The notes under the pieces were generated by a model. It saw only the letters and a program-made list of their open reading frames with translations, was not told the DNA's origin and did no database searches. DNA of 64,000 nt, taken from Siphonobacter sp. BAB-5405 (GTDB taxonomy: Bacteria > Bacteroidota > Bacteroidia > Cytophagales > Spirosomataceae). The translations under genes and the position numbers were made by a program. This document shows, one piece after another, positions 7,871 through 16,783 of this stretch. Numbering within the stretch: the first letter of the stretch is position 1; the number at the start of each line of letters is the position of its first letter. The DNA is taken from the NCBI RefSeq assembly GCF_002872335.1, contig NZ_NJAG01000036.1:1-64000 (forward strand). Reading direction: 5' to 3'.

Positions 7871-10800
7871 ATGTCTCTTTTTTTTACTAGCCTACACACG
7901 TGGGGGCTAGTGGTTTGCCTGGCTTTACCTGGCCAGCCCGCTAGTCCTTTGCTGTCACCGACGGAGTGGCAGTCCTCACTTCAGCTAAAAAATACTTCCC
8001 AACGGAAACTTAAAGACGTATTACATGAGCTAAAAGAGCGGTTTGGCGTTGATATTCTTTTCGGCGATCAGCTGGTGCAGGGTCTGACGGTGCCTAAAAC
8101 GGCTCTTGATCCCAAAGCCAGCCTGGAAGAAAATCTGGACCGTGTGCTGAAAAACTCCGGTCTGCACTACCGCAAGGCGAAGGACGGAGCCTATCTGATT
8201 GTCGGACAACGTCTGGACAAAACGACGGAGCGGGAATTACCGCAAACGTCCGCCCGTTCCAGTAGCCCGGTGGCCTCGCAACAACCCAGTCTGGAAGTAC
8301 AGGATCAGGTCATTACCGGTAAAGTAACCGATGAAAAAGGGGAAGGGCTACCGGGAGTGAACATCCTCCTGAAAGGTACCTCCCGGGGAAATACTACGGA
8401 CGCGGAAGGGAATTTCAAATTGACCATTCCCGAGAATGCCGACAATACCCTGGTTTTCTCCCTGGTCGGGTATATGAGTCAGGAAGTAGCCGTAGGTACG
8501 CGTACGACCCTCGACGTTCAGCTGAAACAGGACATCAAAAGCCTGGAAGAAGTGGTCGTGATCGGTTACGGTACCGTGAAGAAATCAGACGTAACGGGTG
8601 CCGTTGCTTCCATCGATTCCAAAAACATTGAGAAAGTAAACCGTGTGGATGCGGCATCGGCTATTCAGGGACAAGTACCCGGGGTGATGGTGCAGCGGAC
8701 GGATAACAAACCCGGTAGCGGTGGATTCAACATCCGGATTCGGGGAGCCAGTACCATTCACACGACCGAAACGGCGGCCAATGCTGGGTATACGCCCGGA
8801 CAAAACCCTCTGTTTATCGTTGATGGTATCTTCGTGAACGATATTTCCTTTCTGAACCCCGCCGATATTGATCGGATGGACGTGCTGAAAGATGCCTCGG
8901 CGACGGCCATTTACGGTTCGCGGGGTACGAACGGGGTTGTTATCATCCAGACGAAAAAAGGGGAAAGTGGTAAACTCACCGTTCGGTATAACAACTACGT
9001 GGGTGTCAAAGAAGTGTATCACTTACCACCCATTTACAATACGACCGGATACGTGGATTACCTGAAAGATGTAGTCGTGGGCAATCAATACGCTTCCGGT
9101 AATTACAATTTTACCCGTAATGACGTCAACTTGCCCAATTACCTGAACGCGGAAGAGTTGAAGAACATCAACGACGGCGTTAGTACGAACTGGATCGACC
9201 TGATTACCCGGAAAGGTTTTCAAACCAACCATACCCTGGATTTAAGCGGTGGAAATAAATCTACCGTCTATGCGATCGGTTTTGGGTATACGCAGGATAA
9301 AGGTACGACGCGTGGCGAAGATTTTAACCGCTACACGCTGCGGGGCAACCTGAGCAGTGACCTGACGAGCTGGTTGAATTTGAGCTACAACAACTACGTC
9401 ACGGTAGCCACGCAGAACGCGGGTAGTTTTGAAGCCTTCCGAAGTGCGTACCGCTTAAAACCAATTGGAAGAGCGTACAACGAAGATGGTAGTCTGAAAT
9501 TCCTCCCGACGGCGAAGGAAACGCAGGTGACCAACCCCTTACTGGATATTGAGAACGAAATTCGGGAAACCAAGTATCTCAATTACCTGGGCGACATTGC
9601 CGTGCGACTGAAGCTGGTTCCCGGTATGACGTTCACGTCCAAGTTTTCACCCAACATCAAGTATACCCGTTACGGTGAGTACCGTGGAAAGTATACCAAA
9701 AGCTCCGTGGGTAATCAAAGCAGTACGCGGGCTCAGGTGGAAAACTACCTGGATTTCTCGTATACCTGGGACAATATTGTCAATTACGATACCAAGATTA
9801 ACGACGATAATAAAATTAATGCGACGTTTGTTTATTCGCAGTACAACGCCCAAAACGAATCCTATGCCCTGCAAGTAAGAAACTTCTCCTCCGATGATTA
9901 TCTGTTTTACAATCTGGGAGCGGGTTCTACGGTCAACAATTACTCCAGTCGCTACCTCAAGCAAACCCTTGAATCGTTCACGGGTCGGATCAATTACAGC
10001 CTGAAAGACAAGTACATCTTTACGGTAACGGGTCGTTACGATGGTTCCTCCATTCTGGCGGAAGGGAACAAGTGGGCCTTCTTCCCCTCGGCGGCTTTTG
10101 CCTGGCGTATGATTGATGAAGGATTCCTGAAATCTCAGAACCTGTTCTCCGATGCCAAACTTCGGCTTAGCTACGGTAAAACGGGTAACAATGGTGCCGG
10201 AGGCGGTCTGTCCCCGCTGGGTTCTTTGTCGCTGTTGTCACCGAGCTACACCAACATCAATGATCAGAGTATGAGTACCCTGTTCATCACGGGTCTTGCC
10301 AACAAAAACCTGACCTGGGAGCATACGGCTGAAATCAACGTAGGTCTTGACTTTGGTCTTTTCAAAAACCGTCTGACGGGTTCTTTGGACGTGTACGACC
10401 GGACGACGAACAACATCATTTTCTTCCGTCCGCTACCCCTGGCAACGGGCTTTCCCGGTACGTATGACAACATCGGAAAAGCGAGCAACCGGGGTGTGGA
10501 GCTGGGCTTGAATGCCGTCGTAATCGATGCAAACAAATTCCGCTGGTCGGTGAATCTGAACTTTGCTGCCAACCGTAACAAAGTGCTTAAACTCAACGGA
10601 AGCAGCGACGAAATCATCTTCGGTTCGCAGGGAGCGACGCTGATTCACAAAGTCGGCCAGCCGATGGGTTCCTTCTACTACTTCAAAGCGAATGGTATTT
10701 GGGGAAACGATCAGGTGGAAGAGGCGAGAAAATACGGTCAAAAGCCCGGACAGGTTCGCGTAGTTGACGTAGACGGCGACGGACAAATCACCGAAAGTCG

Positions 10801-11302
10801 TGACCGGATGATCATCGGTAACTCCGCTCCGAAATGGACGGGTGGTATGACGCATTCCTTCACGTACAAGAACTTCGATCTTTCCGTGTTTGCCTATACC
10901 AGTCAGGGAGCAATGGCTGCCAGTAACTTCCACCGGTCCTTTGCCTTTGCTTACGACAACGAGCCCGCCCGCCTCTGGAATGGCTACCGCACCGACTACT
11001 GGACGCCTGACAACCAGACCAGTAACTGGTTTCAGCCCGGTAACGGTGGTACTTATTCGAGTGCCTACAAGTACATGGACGTATCCTTTGTGAAAGTCGG
11101 TTACATGACCTTAGGATACCGCCTGCCCGCTGATCTGCTCAGTAAGGCCCGCATCGGCAGCCTTCGGGTGTATGCGACGGTTCAAAACCCCTTCACGTTT
11201 ACCAAATACGACGGTTGGGATCCTGAAAATGCCTCGCGTAACGACTGGGGTGGAGCCTTTATGTCGCGGACTTACATGGCTGGTTTGAACTTAAGTTTTT
11301 AA
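7871..11302 (+). CDS. SusC/RagA-type TonB-dependent outer-membrane transporter with STN domain
   Basis: 1143-residue outer-membrane glycan importer. Order: signal peptide (about 1-24), STN signalling domain (about 45-120, KLKDVLHELKERFGVDILFG), carboxypeptidase-D-like domain (about 147-230, ITGKVTDEKGEGLPGVNILL), the EEVVVIGYGTVKKSDVTGAV segment, plug (about 240-365, IRGAST, GSRGTNGVVIIQTKKG), and a 22-strand barrel ending in an aromatic residue (LNLSF). STN domains interact with FecR-type anti-sigma factors, fitting the two genes upstream. Starts 15 bases after the fecR-like gene, and the SusD gene follows after 21 bases, so one transcript is likely. Substrate is inferred from the GH89 gene downstream: a glycan with alpha-linked GlcNAc ends. 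Confidence 0.95.
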   Translation: MSLFFTSLHTWGLVVCLALPGQPASPLLSPTEWQSSLQLKNTSQRKLKDVLHELKERFGVDILFGDQLVQGLTVPKTALDPKASLEENLDRVLKNSGLHYRKAKDGAYLIVGQRLDKTTERELPQTSARSSSPVASQQPSLEVQDQVITGKVTDEKGEGLPGVNILLKGTSRGNTTDAEGNFKLTIPENADNTLVFSLVGYMSQEVAVGTRTTLDVQLKQDIKSLEEVVVIGYGTVKKSDVTGAVASIDSKNIEKVNRVDAASAIQGQVPGVMVQRTDNKPGSGGFNIRIRGASTIHTTETAANAGYTPGQNPLFIVDGIFVNDISFLNPADIDRMDVLKDASATAIYGSRGTNGVVIIQTKKGESGKLTVRYNNYVGVKEVYHLPPIYNTTGYVDYLKDVVVGNQYASGNYNFTRNDVNLPNYLNAEELKNINDGVSTNWIDLITRKGFQTNHTLDLSGGNKSTVYAIGFGYTQDKGTTRGEDFNRYTLRGNLSSDLTSWLNLSYNNYVTVATQNAGSFEAFRSAYRLKPIGRAYNEDGSLKFLPTAKETQVTNPLLDIENEIRETKYLNYLGDIAVRLKLVPGMTFTSKFSPNIKYTRYGEYRGKYTKSSVGNQSSTRAQVENYLDFSYTWDNIVNYDTKINDDNKINATFVYSQYNAQNESYALQVRNFSSDDYLFYNLGAGSTVNNYSSRYLKQTLESFTGRINYSLKDKYIFTVTGRYDGSSILAEGNKWAFFPSAAFAWRMIDEGFLKSQNLFSDAKLRLSYGKTGNNGAGGGLSPLGSLSLLSPSYTNINDQSMSTLFITGLANKNLTWEHTAEINVGLDFGLFKNRLTGSLDVYDRTTNNIIFFRPLPLATGFPGTYDNIGKASNRGVELGLNAVVIDANKFRWSVNLNFAANRNKVLKLNGSSDEIIFGSQGATLIHKVGQPMGSFYYFKANGIWGNDQVEEARKYGQKPGQVRVVDVDGDGQITESRDRMIIGNSAPKWTGGMTHSFTYKNFDLSVFAYTSQGAMAASNFHRSFAFAYDNEPARLWNGYRTDYWTPDNQTSNWFQPGNGGTYSSAYKYMDVSFVKVGYMTLGYRLPADLLSKARIGSLRVYATVQNPFTFTKYDGWDPENASRNDWGGAFMSRTYMAGLNLSF

Positions 11303-11323
11303 AGCATCGAAACACGCATTCTG

Positions 11324-12934
11324 ATGAAGATTAATAAATTATTACCCCTCGCAGTAGCGTTTTTAGGCATGTCCTGTCAGGGATTTCTGGATGAAACCAA
11401 CCGGCAGTCGCAAACGCTGGAAGATGCCAGTAAGAACGCCGTAACGTTTAATCAGTTACTCGCTCGGGTTTACGAAGTTTCCCGGAACAATACGACCCGT
11501 TACGCTTCCGACATGTTATACGTGCTGGAAGATCTGGGAACGGATATTGTCACCCGCAGCAGTCCGCTCACGGGTACCGACCCGCTGAATGATTACGTGG
11601 ACTTGAACCCCTCTACTTACGCCTTACAGGTATACTGGGGCAATCAGTACGCCAATATTGCGGCAGCGAATACCTTACTCGACAACGCGGACCTGATTCA
11701 GGGCGTTGAGGCAAACATGAAGACTTCGGGTATCGGACAGGCCAAGTTTTTCAGAGCCTGGGCGTATTTCAACCTGGTAGAAAACTACGGCGGAGTACCG
11801 CTGGTACTGAAGCAGGTCAATACGGCTCAGACGTCCTTTCCACGGGCTTCCGAAGAAGAAGTGTACAAGGCCATCGTAGCCGATCTGGAAGATGCTCTTA
11901 GTAAGGTAGAGGACAAACCCAGCGAATACGGCCGGGTTTCCAAAGACGCCGTACGTCACCTGTTATCGAAAGTACTGCTGACCAGAAGTTATAAAACCTT
12001 TGCCGTCAGTGAGGATGTAACCCGTTCGATTAGTCTGGCGGAAACGGTGGTAGCCAATCACCCGCTCGAATCCTCGTTTGCCCGTTTATTCTCAACGGAA
12101 AACGTAAGAAGCCAGGAGACGGTATTTTCCTACCTGTTCGGCAGCGTTACGTCCAGTCTGGGCTGGGGTAATACGCGTCACATGCTATACAAGTTCGAAT
12201 ACTTTAACTATCCCGGTATGACGCGGGGCACCCTGTACCAGAACGGAATTGGCCGTAACCCGACACCCTATTTCTACAGCTTGTTCGACGATAAAGACCA
12301 GCGGGCAGAAGCCACGTTCCGCCGGGCCCTGATTGCCGACAAGGTAAGTACGGATGGTTTAATCAAAATCGGCGATACGGCGATCTATTTCCCGAAAACC
12401 TCCTGGACGCAGGCTCAGATCAGTGCGAAACGCTACAAGGTCATCAACCCCGATCAGTACTTTACCAACGATGGGGTGACGAACGTGCATTATCCCATGT
12501 TCCGCAAGTTTGATAACCCCGGAGCACCGTTTGTGTACGCGGATCAGCCGGCCTTAGGTACTCGCGACATGATCATGATGCGGGCCGGTGAAGCGTATCT
12601 GCTGGCCGCCGAAGGTTATCTGAAATCCGGAAACACTACGAAAGCAGCCAGTTTAGTGAATACGCTCCGTTCGCGGTCCGGACTGACGACGGCTCTGACG
12701 CCCGCTCAGATCACGCTGGACTTTATTCTGGACGAGCGGGCCCGGGAATTAGTGGGTGAAGTAAACCGCTGGATGGATTTGAAACGGACCAACAAGCTCA
12801 TCGAGCGTACGCTGGCGTACAATCCGCACGCGAAACTCAACAAGGCTCTGACGACCAAGCACTTATTACGCCCCATTCCTCAATACGAGATTGATGCTTC
12901 GGGCGGTACGGTCGTTCAGAATAGTAACTACTAG
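11324..12934 (+). CDS. SusD/RagB-type surface glycan-binding lipoprotein
   Basis: 536-residue SusD-family lipoprotein that caps the SusC barrel and binds the glycan at the cell surface. The N-terminus has a short signal with a lipid-attachment Cys (FLGMSCQGFLDE). Family features are GQAKFFRAWAYFNLVENYGGVPL in the TPR-like core, RAGEAYLLAAEGYLKSGN, LDERARELVGEVNRWMDLKR, and a C-terminal IPQYEID..N segment. Lies 21 bases downstream of susC-like. Confidence 0.95.
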   Translation: MKINKLLPLAVAFLGMSCQGFLDETNRQSQTLEDASKNAVTFNQLLARVYEVSRNNTTRYASDMLYVLEDLGTDIVTRSSPLTGTDPLNDYVDLNPSTYALQVYWGNQYANIAAANTLLDNADLIQGVEANMKTSGIGQAKFFRAWAYFNLVENYGGVPLVLKQVNTAQTSFPRASEEEVYKAIVADLEDALSKVEDKPSEYGRVSKDAVRHLLSKVLLTRSYKTFAVSEDVTRSISLAETVVANHPLESSFARLFSTENVRSQETVFSYLFGSVTSSLGWGNTRHMLYKFEYFNYPGMTRGTLYQNGIGRNPTPYFYSLFDDKDQRAEATFRRALIADKVSTDGLIKIGDTAIYFPKTSWTQAQISAKRYKVINPDQYFTNDGVTNVHYPMFRKFDNPGAPFVYADQPALGTRDMIMMRAGEAYLLAAEGYLKSGNTTKAASLVNTLRSRSGLTTALTPAQITLDFILDERARELVGEVNRWMDLKRTNKLIERTLAYNPHAKLNKALTTKHLLRPIPQYEIDASGGTVVQNSNY

Positions 12935-12960
12935 ATTTCATACACTTCTGGTATCAAAAC

Positions 12961-13006
12961 AAGTTTTCAACTGAAGGACGATCCGTCGTTCTTCGTTGAA
13001 AAACTT
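12961..13006 (+). terminator. Imperfect stem-loop after the SusD gene
   Basis: Arms 12961-12981 and 12986-13006 pair along about 19 bp with two single-base bulges and one G-U wobble. It lies between susD and the GH89 gene and lacks a T-run, so it may reduce rather than end transcription, a common arrangement that lowers enzyme expression relative to SusCD. Confidence 0.5.
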
Positions 13007-13108
13007 ACCACACGATCTTTCTGCAGGGCAATAAAGGGCGTTTGAGATCCTTTGCATCGTTTGCTGTTCGAGGACCTGCAGTCCATTTTCCCGCTACATT
13101 TTTGAACC

Positions 13109-15319
13109 ATGAATCTATCCCGTTCCTGCTCATCGCTGCTACTGGCTGGCGTACTAAGCATTTCGGCGGCCTGGGCCCAGCTGAATGTACAAGCCTCCCG
13201 CCAATTGATCCAGCGGGTCATTCCCAATCACCATTCCGCTTTTACAGTGGAGGCTTTACCCAGTGCTTCCGATGAAAATGTTTTTGAAGTAGAAAGTGCC
13301 CAAGGGAAAATCGTTCTCCGGGGAAATAACGGCGTAGCCGTAGCCTCGGCCCTGTATCACTACCTGACGGAATACGCTCATTGCCAGGTTACCTGGAACG
13401 GCACAAATCTCAATCTGCCCTCGCCCTTACCCAAAGTCCCTACGAAAGTAAGCAAAAGCTCACCGTACCAGTACCGCTATTACCTCAACTATTGTACGTT
13501 TAACTACAGCATGAGCTGGTGGGACTGGCCCCGCTGGCAACGCGAAATTGACTGGATGGCTTTGCACGGGATTAATATGCCGCTGGCCATTACCGGAGAG
13601 GAGTATACCTGGAATGAAGTCTATAAAGACATGGGCTTCACGAAAGAAGATTTACAGGATTTCTTCAGCGGCCCGGCGTATTTTTCGTGGTTCTGGATGG
13701 GAAACCTGGACGGCTGGGGTGGACCCCTGCCGCAAAGCTGGATGGATAGTCACAAAACGCTTCAGGAACAGATTGTAAAACGGGAACGGGAATTGGGAAT
13801 GAAACCCGTACTGCCCGCCTTTACAGGACACGTACCCGCCGCTTTCCGCAAGAAATATCCTCAGGCGAAACTCAAGGCCACCAACTGGACCAACGGATTT
13901 GCCGATACGTACATTCTGGATTCGGAAGACCCATTGTTTGCCGAAATCGGTAAGAAATTCCTTGAAAAACAGACGAAGCTTTTTGGTACGGATCACCTCT
14001 ATTCTGCCGATACCTTTAACGAAAACGAACCGCCTACCGACGACCCCGCGTACCTCTCCGAGTTGAGCAAACGGATTTACGAAGGGATGCGTCAGGCCGA
14101 TCCCAAAGCGGTTTGGGTCATGCAGGGCTGGTTGTTTTACAGTGACCGGAAATTCTGGAAAGCTCCGCAAATTGAAGCTCTGCTTAAGGCTCTACCCGAC
14201 GATGGGATGATTCTGCTGGATCTGGCCGCTGAAATCGAGCCCGTCTGGAAGCGTACGGAGGCCTTTCACGGCAAGCCCTGGATCTGGAATATGCTCAATA
14301 ACTTTGGCGGTAATGTCAACCTCTTTGGTCGTATGGAAGGCGTAGCGGCGAATCCAGCGAAGGATTTGAATGATCCGAAAGCGGGCAAGCTGGTGGGTAT
14401 TGGTTTGACGATGGAGGCCATTGAGCAAAACCCCGTCATTTATGAGCTGATGATGCAGCATACCTGGCAGCGGGACGCGATTGAACTGGATTCCTGGCTG
14501 GCTAAGTACGCCCGAAATCGCTACCGGTCCACGAATCCTAAACTGCTCGAAGCCTGGCAGGTGTTACGCCGCACAGTATACAATGGCAAAGACATTCGCG
14601 ATGGAGCCGAATCGATTGTTACGGGACGACCTACGTTTGATTCCACAACGATTTGGACGCGTACCAAACTCAACTATCCACCCGCTGAGCTATTACCCGC
14701 CTGGGATTTATTCACTGAAGCCGCTCAGCAGGGCGTGGACAGTGACGGGTTCCGGTATGATCTGGTCGATGTAACCCGGCAGGTGCTGGCAAACTACGCC
14801 CTGATTGTTCAGAAGCAATGGAAAACGGCTTACCAAAAGAAAGACCAGGCGGCCTTTGCCCGGTATAGCCAGGATTTTCTGGACCTGATTAGTGATATGG
14901 ACCAGCTACTGGCTTCCCGTAAGGATTTTATGCTGGGACCCTGGCTGAAAGATGCCCGGAGCTGGGGAACGAATGCCGAGGAAAAAGCCCTCTACGAACA
15001 AAATGCCCGGGATTTGATTACGCTGTGGGGAGATGCCAATAGTCCCTTACACGAATACTCAAATCGGCAGTGGAGCGGTCTGCTGAACGATTTTTACAAA
15101 CCCCGCTGGGAACAGTTTTTCCAGCTGTTGACGAAATCGCTTCAGTCCAATCAACAGCCGGACCTTCAGGCCTTCGATCAGCACATCCGGCAATGGGAGT
15201 GGCAATGGGTGAAAAAACAGAATCCGTTTCCGGCTACGGAGAAAGGGAACTCGATTCAGCTTTCCGTATCGATGCACAAAAAGTACCGGGAGCGTTTATC
15301 GCAAGCCTATCGTCCTTAA
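13109..15319 (+). CDS. GH89 alpha-N-acetylglucosaminidase (NAGLU-like)
   Basis: 736-residue exported enzyme of glycoside hydrolase family 89, which removes terminal alpha-linked N-acetylglucosamine. Signal peptide 1-23 (ISAAWAQ). An N-terminal alpha/beta domain precedes the catalytic (beta/alpha)8 domain (YRYYLNYCTFNYSMSWWDW, GINMPLAITGEEYTW), and a helical C-terminal domain follows. The family motif SADTFNENEPP (around residue 305) contains one catalytic Glu, and HGKPWIWNMLNNFGGN is another strongly conserved block. It lies 174 bases after SusD on the same strand and 23 bases before an HGSNAT-like acetyltransferase gene. GH89 bacterial members act on blood-group, mucin or heparan-type alpha-GlcNAc caps; which applies here is not visible. 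Confidence 0.93.
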   Translation: MNLSRSCSSLLLAGVLSISAAWAQLNVQASRQLIQRVIPNHHSAFTVEALPSASDENVFEVESAQGKIVLRGNNGVAVASALYHYLTEYAHCQVTWNGTNLNLPSPLPKVPTKVSKSSPYQYRYYLNYCTFNYSMSWWDWPRWQREIDWMALHGINMPLAITGEEYTWNEVYKDMGFTKEDLQDFFSGPAYFSWFWMGNLDGWGGPLPQSWMDSHKTLQEQIVKRERELGMKPVLPAFTGHVPAAFRKKYPQAKLKATNWTNGFADTYILDSEDPLFAEIGKKFLEKQTKLFGTDHLYSADTFNENEPPTDDPAYLSELSKRIYEGMRQADPKAVWVMQGWLFYSDRKFWKAPQIEALLKALPDDGMILLDLAAEIEPVWKRTEAFHGKPWIWNMLNNFGGNVNLFGRMEGVAANPAKDLNDPKAGKLVGIGLTMEAIEQNPVIYELMMQHTWQRDAIELDSWLAKYARNRYRSTNPKLLEAWQVLRRTVYNGKDIRDGAESIVTGRPTFDSTTIWTRTKLNYPPAELLPAWDLFTEAAQQGVDSDGFRYDLVDVTRQVLANYALIVQKQWKTAYQKKDQAAFARYSQDFLDLISDMDQLLASRKDFMLGPWLKDARSWGTNAEEKALYEQNARDLITLWGDANSPLHEYSNRQWSGLLNDFYKPRWEQFFQLLTKSLQSNQQPDLQAFDQHIRQWEWQWVKKQNPFPATEKGNSIQLSVSMHKKYRERLSQAYRP

Positions 15320-15342
15320 TCTCCAGTCCGTTTTTAGTTGTT

Positions 15343-16521
15343 ATGAAATCATCTCCCGCCCTGACGGCCCCTGGTACCCCGGTTGCTCCGATCGCAACCG
15401 GGCGACTGGTTTCGCTGGATGCCTTACGCGGCTTTGATATGTTCTGGATCATGAGCGGCGAGCACATCATCCATGCTCTAGCTAAAGCCACCGGGTGGCC
15501 GGTATTGCTCTGGATGTCGTCTCAGTTACATCACGTGGATTGGAACGGGTGTACCTTTTATGATATGATCTTCCCGCTTTTCTTATTTATTGCGGGTGTA
15601 TCCATGCCGTATTCGTTGCAGGGAAAACTCAAGCGAGCGGGACTTGATTCGGCTGAGCAATTGTCCTTCGCCGACAAGAGGCCCATTTATCAATCCATGC
15701 TCCGACGGACCCTGATCCTGATTTTTCTGGGGATGGTCGTTAATGGCCTCTTTGCTTTTAAAGGGTACGAACAAACCCGCTTTGCCAGTGTACTGGGACG
15801 AATTGGCCTGGCCTGGCTGGGGGCAGGTATCATTTTCCTGAATACCTCTACGCGTGGACAAATTATAGCAGCACTTTTAATTTTATTGGGATACTGGGCT
15901 GCTTTGATATTGATCCCCGTACCCGGTTTTGGAGCGGGCGTGTTGACTCCGGAAGGCTCGCTAACCTCGTATATTGACCGACTATTTTTGCCTGGGAAAC
16001 TCCACCGGACGGTGTATGATCCGGAAGGCTTGTTTTCGACTGTACCAGCCATCGCGACGGCTCTGCTAGGTATGCTGACGGGTACGTTGCTGAAAGACGT
16101 CCGTCGATCCATGCAGCAGAAAACGTTGATGATGCTAGGACTTGGGATAGGACTGATTTTGCTTGGCTTGCTTTGGGACCAGGTATTTCCGATCAACAAA
16201 CGACTGTGGACCAGCTCATTTACCGTCTATGTGGGCGGCTGGAGTCTGATATTTCTTGCTGTATTCTACTACATCATTGATGTGCAGGGCTTTCAGAAAT
16301 GGGCATTTCCGTTCGTGCTGATCGGGACCAATTCCATTTTAATCTACCTGGCTTCCGATGGTATCGTGGATTTTGCCCATACCGCCCATTTCCTATTCGA
16401 TGGATTTAGCCAGTTTTTTATCCTGCCCTGGCAACCCGTTATTCAGGCACTGGCCGTAACCGCTGTTCAACTCTCGTTACTATACGTTCTGTATCGGAAT
16501 AAGCTCTTTTTGAAAATCTGA
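15343..16521 (+). CDS. HGSNAT-like membrane acyltransferase (DUF5009 type)
   Basis: 392-residue polytopic inner-membrane protein with about 10 membrane helices, starting at ATG 15343 (MKSSPALTAPG); a longer in-frame extension would run through the GH89 gene. Diagnostic blocks are SLDALRGFDMFWI at the start of helix 1 and QLHHVDWNGCTFYDMIFPLFLFIAGVSMP. The H-x-x-WNG part matches the region of the active-site His of human heparan-alpha-glucosaminide N-acetyltransferase. That family moves an acetyl group from acetyl-CoA across the membrane onto a terminal glucosamine. With GH89 immediately upstream, an acetylate-then-cleave route for alpha-glucosamine ends is plausible but inferred. Confidence 0.88.
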   Translation: MKSSPALTAPGTPVAPIATGRLVSLDALRGFDMFWIMSGEHIIHALAKATGWPVLLWMSSQLHHVDWNGCTFYDMIFPLFLFIAGVSMPYSLQGKLKRAGLDSAEQLSFADKRPIYQSMLRRTLILIFLGMVVNGLFAFKGYEQTRFASVLGRIGLAWLGAGIIFLNTSTRGQIIAALLILLGYWAALILIPVPGFGAGVLTPEGSLTSYIDRLFLPGKLHRTVYDPEGLFSTVPAIATALLGMLTGTLLKDVRRSMQQKTLMMLGLGIGLILLGLLWDQVFPINKRLWTSSFTVYVGGWSLIFLAVFYYIIDVQGFQKWAFPFVLIGTNSILIYLASDGIVDFAHTAHFLFDGFSQFFILPWQPVIQALAVTAVQLSLLYVLYRNKLFLKI

Positions 16522-16695
16522 TTCCTGCATCCGCGACGGATTTCAATCAACACTTTCAAAAAAGCAAAACATTCCCTGGTTCGAATGAGTACGCATTGCT
16601 GAATGCATTCAACCAGGCCTCAGCGGGTGATTGTGAAACCTAACTTCCTCTGAACGATCAAGAGTAAACACCTAATAATTACTTCAAAAAAGGCT

Positions 16696-16740
16696 GGCCG
16701 CTCATCCCTGCCGGGTTAAATACCCGGTAGGGGAGCGGCC
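16696..16740 (+). terminator. Stem-loop terminator between convergent genes
   Basis: Strong hairpin: GGCCGCTC ... GAGCGGCC outer stem, a 2-base bulge, then CCCTGCCGGGT/ACCCGGTAGGG inner stem with a TAA-type loop. The single G-T pair is a wobble only in plus-strand RNA, favouring service to the acetyltransferase gene. Confidence 0.75.
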
Positions 16741-16783
16741 CTGCCATTCATCCGATTATAAGGCAAGGGGTACTTTTTAACTA

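Noticed and set aside
10433-10933. 166-codon open frame on the minus strand
   Set aside because: Antisense within the SusC barrel; shadow of a strongly coding region.
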